This document shows, one piece after another, positions 31,601 through 40,433 of a DNA stretch of 40,433 nt. Numbering within the stretch: position 1 is the first letter of the stretch; every line of letters begins with the position of its first letter. Under the pieces are notes generated by a model, which was given only the letters and a program-made list of their open reading frames with translations, did no database searches and was not told the DNA's origin. A program made the position numbers and the translations under genes. The DNA comes from Pelomyxa schiedti (Eukaryota > Evosea > Pelobiontida > Pelomyxidae). The stretch spans positions 1,732 through 42,164 of the forward strand of contig JAHLWZ010000218.1 of NCBI GenBank assembly GCA_020536535.1. The letters are read 5' to 3'.

Positions 31601-34600
31601 TGGTTTCCATTTATCTTTACAACCACAGGAGTGCCAGCTAGGCCAAAGCCCGTGCCAGAAACAAGTATGGAACCACCAGAGGTTGGGGTCTGAGTAGAAT
31701 TAGCCAGGAAGGGCCCTATATCAAGTAAGATATAAGACTACAAGTAGAAGAAACCTGAGAAATTAAACTTCTGGAAGGTTTCAGATTGGGATTGTGAGGG
31801 ATCAACTGGTACTGTGACTTCCACTGTTACACCTGAACCTACAAAGTCCACCGATGGTACACATCCAATAGTTGTATGATTGACAAGGACTGTAGGTTCT
31901 GAACAAGCAATTGAAGTATGATTGTCACAGGACGGTAAGTCTGCAAGCAGGGTGACAGATACTGAAGTGCCCACTTCCCCAAAGTTTTCTCCAAAAATGA
32001 GAACTTGACTGGCTAAAGTCTGTGTGGAAGTAACTGAAGGGCCTTTGTATACGTTAGCCCTTCTAAAGGGGAATATGTATGAATACTTCGGTAAGCAAAG
32101 GTAAAAGGGGCACTTGGCTGTCCTTCCACAACAACGATGATGGAGTGATTTCTGCCTACACCTGAAGGGATTGTGCACAGTATTGAACTGGCATCTTTCC
32201 AAGTGGCGGATTTAAATTCTTCACCATCAACAGATGAAGTTACAGAATAAGCACTCGAAGGAGGGAAATTGAGTCCCTATTGATGTTTAAGCCCAAAGTC
32301 TTCAAGGAAGAAGGTGCAGACCTTTACAATGGCACCCGCAGTACCCCTTGTTGGGGGTGATACTATTCCTGTTATAACTGGGGCTGGAAATTGTTAAAAT
32401 CCATATGAAAAATGCAATTCAGTACCGGGATAGGAAAAGACATTTGCGGTAGTTTTAAGGCTGGAGTCAGGGGGAACCCATACTGTCACAGAGACATTGG
32501 CCCCTGCACCAGGAGGGGTTTTGCAACTGATCTCTGTGTGGTCAACTGTAACAGATGCATTTTCGCACTCATTGCTTCCAATTTGTACGGAGACAGGTGT
32601 GACACTTGGACCAAAATTGTAACCAAGTATATATGCAGTTCCATTAGCTCCAAATATTGCTCGCAAAACAGCTGGGCCTATACATGGTTCATTACAAGTA
32701 CTATCATTTAATAGATTCTCACTGTTATAAGTAAAAGCCAAGGTAGGATCCGATTGGAGAGAAGCTACTGTAACGATGATTGTTCTGTTTTCTCCAAAAC
32801 CAGGAGGTGCCGTGCAAACAATTCGGGTATCAGATTGTGTGATTGATGCGGAAGTGCAGTCAAGTTTTCCAATTGTCACATTTACAGAGGCCCCAATGGG
32901 TCCAAAGTTGTAACCAGAAATTGTTGTTGAACCACCAGTAGTATTGGTAGAAGACGCATCAATAACAATCGGCCCTAGGAGTCTTAGTCAATCTTACGAA
33001 GTATTTGGACAGAAACCGGAGTAAGTGAAGTCGTGAAAAGAAGCGGACTGAACATGGTATGGATCCAGAGGAAGGTGTACAGTTAAGGTATTTCCTCTGC
33101 CACAGCCAGGAGGAGCAATGCATGTGATAGCAGAATCAGCGACTGTTACTGTAGCATTGGCACATGGACAGGATCCATTTGCCTTGCAGTACACACAGGA
33201 TCCATTGATATAGACTTGCACACTTTCATTAGCAGGACCAAACCTCTGTCCCCGAATGAGAATTCGTGAGGTGCCATCGGTGTTGGCACTGCTAGCACTA
33301 ATGATTGCAGGGGCTGATAGTAGATTACAAGGTGATTGCACAGTTTTTGAACTTACCCTCGTAGTTGAAGGAAAAGAGATTACTCAGTTGTCCACTGATT
33401 GACACTTGGGTGGTCCAGTTGCCTCCAAATCCTGCCGGGAACTCTGATATCAGAACTGATTGCCTCATCCATGTTGCATTAGTATTCACTTTAGTCCCAT
33501 TTACATAAACTTCAATGGTGTAAGCTCCATCTGGACCAGGGCCAAAGTTTTCTCCCTTGAAAAAAAACGTGAGTCCCTAAATCTGATTTGAAAATCAAAT
33601 ACCCAAATCTCATGCCTTGACTCCCCATCAACCGAAACATCATTAACGATGCTGATCACTGGGGCTAATTCTGAATGAGCCAAAAAAACTAATGGAAGGT
33701 CTCCAAACCATAGTACGAAAACACTTGTGCAGTGTCAGACTGAGTAAGGTCGGGGACGGCCACAATGACAGTGTTGTTCACTCCAACTCCAGGAGTTGGA
33801 ATGCATGTTATATTGTAATGGTCCACGGTAACGGTGGCATTGACGCAAGGAGAAGAGAGAATAAAGACAGTCACTGGTGTTGACACTGGCCCAAAGTTAT
33901 AGCCTGTTATAACAGTTGCCTGCGTTCCATCTGTTGGAACAGAAGTGGAAGACAGTACTACTGGTTCTGTATCGTATTAGAGTTGTGCCTTTAGAAAAAG
34001 TACAAAGTAACTCAGGTATGAGAAAATATCGGCAGTTCCACTGGAGGAGTAGTATGTTGCAACAACGTGCACGTACACTCGTCTATATGTGCCATAACCT
34101 GGCGGTGCTTTGCATTCAAGAAGCATTTCGGGAACAATCACTTTAACCCCAGTGCAGGGCTTGCCGTTTATCTCCACTGTAATAGTTGTATTGTCATTCC
34201 CCAGGTTTGTTCCGGTAATCCTTGTAAGTCCCCCAGTTGTATTTGTTGATGTAGCCGTACTGATAGTAACTAATATGAAAAGTCACAATACGTGAGAGTG
34301 CTAAGGCAGTACCAGAATTATTTAAGTTTTGGTAAACTCCAATTTGAGAGTGGGGCCCAGCAGGTATAGCCACAGACACTGTAGATATTTTTCCACTTAT
34401 ACTGAGCAAGCACTCAATTTCTTCACAATCCTTAGTAATATTTGCCAAAGAACAGGTATGATTGTCTGTGGTCACTTGAACTGGAGTACCCAGCAGACCA
34501 AAATTGATTCCTTGCACCTTGAGTACCAGAGTGCCGTTTCTGCTTTCTGTTGAAAAGGAGTCAACCCGGGGTGCTAGATAGGTGTTAGCAATGAAAGATG

Positions 34601-37600
34601 ATGCTAAATTCTATCTCATACAGTCATACTCAAGCTCGGTGCCAGAGTATGCAAACCCAGGAAGGGAAACAGTGATATTCCACCCCTTTCCTGTGCCGGG
34701 TGGGGCAATGCAAGTGATTTGAGAATGACCCACTGTAACCGAAGCATTTACACAAATAGTTCCATTCACAGTAACATTGACTGGAGTTCCAATTGGACCA
34801 AAGTTTTGGCCAATGATAAGAATTGCAGAGCTAGTGGCACAAGCGGTATTACGGACCATACTAACATGAGGACCTGAAATACTGTCATTTTGGGGGAAGT
34901 TCTTGTAGAAGTTACCTGAATAAGAAAAACCAGTAAAGCTTGTTGTGTAGTTGATTTTGTTGGCATAAACTGTGAGCAAAACGTTCTTGTTCGACCCAAA
35001 GCCAGCGGGTGGGTAACAACAAACTTGGGTATGAGGAAAACGTAGTGCAGGATGCGTGCATAACTGCCCGCCAACACTAACAGACAGGGTTGTACCCCAA
35101 CTTCCAAAGTTATCTCCATCGATACACATCAGGGTGCTACCATCTGTGTCAGCACTGCTGACTGAGGAAATTACGGGACCTATGAGAACACGTTACAATG
35201 TAGTAAAAGGGGAAAGGGGTGTACCTAGGTAAGTCAAGGTAGCTTGATTAGTTATTTGTTGTGAAATTTTGACACTGAGAGTATGCCCAGTCCCTGTCCC
35301 ACTGGGTATTGTACAGGCTACAGTGGTACTACTTATCCAGGAGCCTTGTAGCCAGATGCCATTATCCGTCGAGCACAAAACCGCAACAGTATTCACGGGC
35401 CCAAAGTGTGTGCCCTGGATCAGTGAGAAATGATTGAAAGTGTCTTTGGAGGTAAGTACTGTTATTATATGCCAGTTGCTGCCCGTTGTAGAAACAGAAG
35501 GCACATTGGTTATAGAGGCACCTTTATCGAAAATATTGGAAAATGGAGTAGTGTGCATGGTCTTACCAGTGTAGTTGAATATGTTTGTACTTACAAGTTG
35601 TGTGTTACTGGTGGCAGGTATGCGAACCTCAACCAATCTCATCAGACCTGTTGATCGTTAAGTGTAAGGACTTGGAAAGGCTTCAAACCTGCTCCAGGGG
35701 GTGCAATGCACGTTATCTTGGAGTTAGCAAGGGATACATTAGCATTTGAGCACAGCCGTCCATCAATGTAAACACTGACATTCGTAAAGTAAGGGCCAAA
35801 ATTTTGCCCTGAAATTACAGTAGATGTGGATTCGACAGCAGGGAGAGCAGAAGTGATAACTGGTTCTACAAGAAATTAGGTTTTGATTATAGTGTCACTC
35901 GATAACTGTTGTATGAGAAAATTGGCCCACAAGCCACTTGACCATCGGGATTGTTAGGGACAGTGACACAGAGAGTAAGTGACTTGCCAGATCCTGCTGG
36001 TGCTGTGCAGGTAATTCTGGTGTGATTAACTGAAACGCGGGCACCACCACATGTGGAACCAGCAATGGTTACACCCACGTCTGAGGTGGAAAGTCCGAAA
36101 TTAGTCCCTGTGACAGTAATGGTTGTTCCACCATTGGTGTCACATGAAGTAGAATTCACAACAGTAGGAGCTGCAGAAAGTTAACCCGAGAAAAAAAAAA
36201 AGAAAAATCATCAACCTGCATAGGACATATTTGCAGTAATACTCGGTACAGAAATGGTTGGAAACTGAATGATTACCCGATTATTCTTCCCAGACCCCGG
36301 CGGTGGTGTGCAGGTGATCTCTTCATTTTGTTTTGTAACTCTGGCTTGCTTGCAATTGATTCCATTCACAGTAACGGAAACAGAGACATTCCCAAAGTTA
36401 ATGCCCTTAATAACCAGAGGTGTCAGCCCATCAGTGGGGGGTGTGGAAGAAGATATAATTAAAGGAGCTGGCCAAAGGGACTGAGAATAGTAAATTGAGA
36501 AAAAGAAATATACCATTAATATAGGAGAAAGTAGTAGTAGTATTTTGTAGATTGCCATCTGGAACCACGATAACCAGTGGAAGATTTCCACCAACTCCCG
36601 GAGGTGGGGTAAATGTGATTTGGGTATGATTCTGTGATACAACCGCAGAGCTACTTCTTACTCCGGCTAAGTACACAGCAACTGGAGTATTAGAAAATCC
36701 AAAGTTGTTTCCATAAATAGTTGCCTGACCACTCCCGAATTGTTGGACAGTGTATGCAGAGGGGCCTATCGGTGGTTAACCAATAAAGAGAGGAAAGAAA
36801 TCAAACCGTTGAATATAAATGGAGAAAAGGTTGTTGTCTGTGGTGTTGGCAGTGATACAGTGACTTTAACTTGCTGATTAATACCAACACCACTGGGCTG
36901 GCATGCAATTTGAGTGTGCCCGATAATAACTTGCGCTTGGAGGCACGGCCGATTATCAACAGTTACAGATACGCTGGTTCCAATAGGACCAAAGTTGTTT
37001 CCAGTAATGTATGTCAGCGTTAAGCCATTGGTATCAGCTGTTGTCACAGATGAGATAAGTGGAGCTATGGAAGATGTTAAAGGCCGTCATTAAGTTGTAG
37101 TACAACCTGGAGGAGAAAAAGGGAATGCGGAAGTAGCCTGGCCCCCAACAACTACCACAAGCTGGTGAGTACCAGTGAATGGAATCAATGAAACCTGCGC
37201 AACACTAGAATTGACCCAAGATGATGGACTGGGGTTTCCATCAACAAGAACGGATAAGGAAACTAAGCTTGAGAGTCCCAATTGTGTACCCTGTTTGCTC
37301 TCAGGAGAAATAGAGTATGAGGAATAACGAACCGCGATCCAGCAAGGAGCGCAGCCGGCTGTAGTCAACCCGGAAAGAGAGATAATTGTTGGTTCTAAAG
37401 AGCTGTGAAAGCTAGACAAGTAAAATTGAGATTTACTTTGATAAGAAAATGTACTGCTGCAGTCAGAAAAGATGCAGACACTTACATTCGCTCCAGCACC
37501 AGAAGGAGCTGTACACTGAATATATGTTTGGTACGCCTGTGCGTTCATGCAAGGTTTTCCTCCAATTGTCACATTTAATATTGTTCCAGCTGGCCCAAAG

Positions 37601-39776
37601 TTACTTCCAAAGAGAGTGACAGCACCCCCCTCATTTGTGGGAACGGGGTAATTGTAAGAAACACTCGGGGCTTTTCAAGGAAATTAGAGAGAAAAAAAAA
37701 TGAAGGGGAGTACGTTTATATGAGAAAACTGAAGCGTTTCCAGTTTGACTGTAACCTCCAGAGGCAGGAATAGAGACTTGGACAAGGAGGTTTTTTCCAA
37801 AGCCAGCAGGTGTTGTGCATGTAATTGTAGTACTATTCAATATACGAGGACTGGTACAAGAGCTGCTAGCAATTTTTACAGTAACATCAGTAGATGCTAC
37901 CCCAAAGCGAGAGCCCATTATCGTAGTCAAATCGCCAAGAGTTGTTGTTGGGGAAGCACTGGTTATAATAGGGGCTGTAAAAAGAGTAAAAATCATGTGA
38001 CAAACATCTTTCAATAAAAAATGCAACCTGGGTAGTCAAAATAAAATGTGCCGATTTGATTTGTGGACGTTGCAGGAACTGCCACAGCTAGAGTCCTCTG
38101 CCGTCCTACAGCATTTGCTGGTGGTTGGCACCTGATTTCTGTATGCGCAACAGAAACATAAGCAGAGGTACAAGCAGGGGTGCCGATATGCACAGAAACA
38201 TCAGTAGACCCAAGAGGACCAAAGTTATTCCCAGTAATAATGACTGTCTCCACCCCCCCTACTACAGTGAACACAGCACTGGTAATTCTTGGAGCTAATA
38301 TGTGAATCAGTACAGTTCGAATGAAGAGAACTAGTACGGTGATAGGTGAAAAGGTTGGATGCCCCCAGATTAGTACTGCCAGCAGGAATCCAGACCTTAA
38401 CTTCAAGGTTTTCCCCTATACCCTCTGGTGCAGTGCAAGTGATATTGTAGTGGGAAATAGAAATCACAGCATTAGTACAAGGCTTTCCTCCAATTGTTAC
38501 AGAAAGAGAAACACCCACAGGCCCAAAACTTATTCCATTGATTATTGTGGTTGATTTGCCGTCAGTATCCGCTCCAGTTACAAAAGAAGGGATAGGTGCT
38601 GGGTGTATGTTAAGGAATACAGTTTTAGGTGCTCTGCGACCTGTATAGGTGAACTGAGCAGTGTTACTTATCACTCCCCTGCAAGAAACCGTAACTGGGT
38701 ATCCAATTCCAGGAACTCCAGCCTATATTTCCCTAAGGGATGAATTGTAAAGAAGCCACATACAGGGACATAAGCGGTAATTGTGGTGGAACTCCACCCG
38801 TAAATTGAGCTCACATAACCTCCAACAACTACTTGAGAACATGGACTTAGCCATTGCCCCACAAGAGTGAAAAACCCTCCATAACTTGGAGCCTGGCCCG
38901 CAGAGGAAATGCTGGTTGCTTTTGTCGTTAGTTTTCAGGGAATCGAAGCGGGTGAAGTACTGCAGACGCCAGATTCACAGAGCGCTGCGGAGCCCTGAGG
39001 AACAAAGGAATAGTATACAGCTGGTACATCCGAAAAGGAGGATTCATCAATTCCCCTCCATTGAAGCTGGAAATAGGCTGTACTGATTGCATTCGTAACT
39101 ACAGCAGCCCTCATGGTGAATGGATAGTATATGTAGGGGCTCAATGTGAAAGCAGGTAAGGACTGCATTGCATCAAACATAGTTGGAGTTCGCTGGTACT
39201 TCCCTAGCATAGCTTACAAAACGGAAAATAAAAAAAAAAATAAAAATAAAAATACACGTCGTGGTCAGAGAGCAAATGGTGGTATTTGGCAAAGTGAAAC
39301 AGATTTCAAACTCCCCTGTCTCAGAGTTCTGATATACCGCTCTGAATTCTTTCACTAGTGGTCCTGACGAACTTGGCAACTAAAATAGTTGTCATACAAT
39401 AAACCAGCTGGAATGGGCCACACACTTTGATTCCTCCCGCATGGCACACACACATGTCCAAAATAGGCTTGGAAACGTTAATGTGTGTTGTCCAAGGTGC
39501 AGTATAGCATCTTTGGTTTCATTAGTATTTAACCTTTCCTAAAGACATACAAACCAAAAAAACCAAAAAATCAAAAAACCAAACTCCAACTTAAAAAAAA
39601 AGTTGATACCCCGGAACCGGCCCATAAGTACACTGGTCTACGGAAGCAAACCACCGTGACTGTTCAATTGTCTGTGAGTACGTCGCGCAGGCCGACGCGT
39701 CTGCCCCTGGCCACACTGCGGCTGCGACGAATACCGTCGCAATCACAAAAAGCCCGACAACGTGGTCAGCTCCCAT
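25651..39776 (-). CDS. Giant receptor kinase: signal peptide, PA14-like, ~35 IPT/TIG domains, TM, TKL kinase
   Basis: One minus-strand gene of about 14 kb. Met at 39776 starts a signal peptide (VGLFVIATVFVAAAV). Exons at about 39450-38930 are PA14-like (VWPIPAGLLYDNYF, AYFQLQWRG, VPAVYYSF). From about 38900 to 28000 come about 35 immunoglobulin-like IPT/TIG repeats of 80-100 aa. A Cys-containing membrane-proximal domain (27980-27720) precedes a TM helix (VPISVGSALLLACLAAGLLLAL, about 27640-27570) and basic KRSHNHLRKRRK. The kinase runs from about 26780: GAFGTVYRG, DVAIK, HRDLKPDNLLL (about 26290), SDFGTT (about 26210), GTPTFMAPEA, CWAQEPSDRIG, final exon ending at 25651. This is a tyrosine-kinase-like (TKL) domain with complete catalytic residues. 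The extracellular arm probably serves adhesion or ligand sensing. A few small exons are not placed exactly. It could be two genes, but no stop or start separates TIG from TM and kinase. Confidence 0.85.
28000..38900 (-). repeat. Tandem array of IPT/TIG domain exons
   Basis: Approximate repeat positions on the minus strand, N- to C-terminal: 38900, 38600, 38300, 37980, 37680, 37400, 37040, 36770, 36470, 36170, 35865, 35520, 35180, 34880, 34575, 34270, 33965, 33670, 33320, 32970, 32690, 32385, 32040, 31715, 31415, 31110, 30780, 30450, 30160, 29860, 29570, 29250, 28940, 28630, 28320. The consensus is P-x-I-x-S near the start, G-x-NFGP-x-GT in the A-B region, a Cys before Asn-Ala-x-Val, HTxIxC, then AP-x-G-x-G and a terminal FSYxG. 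Most repeats are one exon; those checked are bounded by phase-1 introns (join G|CT CCx). Repeats near 37400, 35520, 33670 and 31110 are degenerate. Conserved Asn-x-Ser/Thr sites suggest N-glycosylation. Confidence 0.88.
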
Positions 39777-40062
39777 AACTCGTGGACGGCAGCCGCCCCG
39801 CCGTAGCGTTTGGGTGTGTGGAACTGGCATCGCCCTCTCCATCTGTACAAAGCAGAGACAAATATTCACAGAAGGGGGCGGCGAACAGGACACAAAATTG
39901 TGCTGTGTGGGTGTGTTACTAGCACTACGCGTACTGGTGGTTTATTATTTTTGTACTCGCCTATCTCAGAAAAGAAGCGTCGGCTCTTCGACGAAGCACT
40001 CGAACGTTGATTGTTACGCACGTCCAAATTGTTTTGAAGAAACAGCACCTTGAAAAAAGTAG
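39777..40062. other. Upstream region of the receptor kinase, 286 bp
   Basis: Between the kinase Met and tRNA-Gln copy B. A minus-strand frame continues upstream of the Met to about 39893, but the chosen Met directly precedes the hydrophobic signal and is the best start. The rest has no gene-like pattern; it should contain the receptor promoter. Confidence 0.4.
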
Positions 40063-40134
40063 TGGCCCCGCTCAGAATCGAACTGAGATCAAGAGAGCCA
40101 AAATCTCCCATACTAACCATTATACTACGGAGCC
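40063..40134 (-). tRNA. tRNA-Gln (anticodon UUG), second copy
   Basis: Read on the minus strand it is base-for-base identical over the mature 72 nt to the gene at 20496-20567, with the same loop TTTTGGC. It is the left member of inverted copy B. Confidence 0.9.
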
Positions 40135-40277
40135 TTATAAACAAGGAAAATCCTCGAAGACCAATGTTATTCACAAGCAATCTTCTTGAACGCCCATGAA
40201 TCGTCAGATTATTCCATAATTTGGCTAATCCCTCAGCTCCGAGTGCCGTAACGTTTTCTGAGTTCAGGTTGTAACTT

Positions 40278-40367
40278 GCTCTGGTAGCTCAGTTGGTTAG
40301 AGCGCGGTACTTATAAGAACAGTATTGAGTCATGCTGAGGTCGTGGGTTCGATCCCCACCCGGAGCA
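40278..40367 (+). tRNA. tRNA-Ile (anticodon UAU) with intron, second copy
   Basis: Same structure as 20314-20403: GCTCTGG acceptor, anticodon loop CTTATA, an about 16-nt intron and ATGCTG 3' half. Only one intron base differs (AGAAC here versus AGAAT in copy A), while the mature tRNA is identical. It is the right member of inverted copy B. Confidence 0.93.
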
Positions 40368-40433
40368 CTCTTTTTCCTCAGCAAGATATGTACAACGTTC
40401 TGTTTCCTGTTTTTGCCACTCCATGTGCAATGT
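40368..40433. other. Right window edge
   Basis: 66 bp after tRNA-Ile. A T5 tract (ctctttttcc) directly downstream of the tRNA is a likely RNA polymerase III terminator. Nothing else is recognisable. Confidence 0.5.

Larger units (their letters stand above)
40063..40367. repeat. Copy B of the dispersed inverted tRNA-pair repeat
   Basis: Reverse complement of this block gives Ile(-) then Gln(+), the same layout as 20314-20567. The spacer between the tRNAs is about 50 bp longer than in copy A, with an extra stretch containing CATTGGTCTTCGAGG next to tRNA-Gln and scattered substitutions. Confidence 0.8.

Noticed and set aside
1-40433. CRISPR arrays, insertion sequences, prophage or operons
   Set aside because: Dense GT-AG introns and nuclear eukaryotic gene families show this is not prokaryotic; no direct-repeat/spacer array or transposase was seen.

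Overview
This window is nuclear DNA from a free-living protist with many short introns. Every long gene has to be joined across GT-AG introns, most 26-120 nt long. TAA, TAG and TGA all end genes where family length predicts, so the code is standard. The mix of a Dictyostelium-like Ras, a TKL receptor kinase, IPT/TIG repeats, Sel1 and ankyrin proteins suggests an amoebozoan, possibly an Archamoeba such as Pelomyxa or Mastigamoeba. That placement is inference, not something I could test. Genes are packed tightly, with gaps of about 30-340 bp. Several pairs are divergent over 30-260 bp.

Left part, 1-7.7 kb: a Sel1-repeat/coiled-coil/protein-kinase gene on the minus strand stands head to head with a Rab-like GTPase on the plus strand. 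They are followed by an unrecognised probable secreted protein (+) and an ankyrin-type repeat protein (-).

7.8-15 kb, all minus strand: MAF1 (repressor of RNA polymerase III), the SSRP1/Pob3 subunit of FACT, and a Rab escort protein (REP).

15.1-20.3 kb, plus strand: a 21-exon gene whose spliced frame joins a complete Ras GTPase to a zinc-ribbon-like segment, a von Willebrand A domain and a UVR-like coiled coil (about 997 aa). A small single-pass membrane protein follows.

20.3-25.6 kb: an intron-containing tRNA-Ile(UAU) and a tRNA-Gln(UUG); a small GTPase with an N-terminal MGC-CCCC lipidation-type motif (-); nuclear poly(A)-binding protein PABPN1 (-); EMC2 (+); and a divergent actin that lacks conventional catalytic residues (+).

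25.65-39.8 kb: one 14 kb minus-strand gene for a giant receptor kinase. It has a signal peptide, a PA14-like region, about 35 IPT/TIG domains (mostly one per exon), a transmembrane helix and a TKL kinase domain. At 40 kb lies an inverted copy of the tRNA-Ile/tRNA-Gln pair.

Themes: Rab/Ras-type GTPase biology recurs (two divergent small GTPases, REP, Ras fusion). Housekeeping proteins here (SSRP1, REP, EMC2, PABPN1, the Ras-VWA protein) carry Thr/Ser-rich low-complexity tails or linkers, several with Lys-His runs, that their relatives elsewhere lack. All exon boundaries are my manual reading of splice sites; where I give full exon lists the reading frame closes arithmetically.
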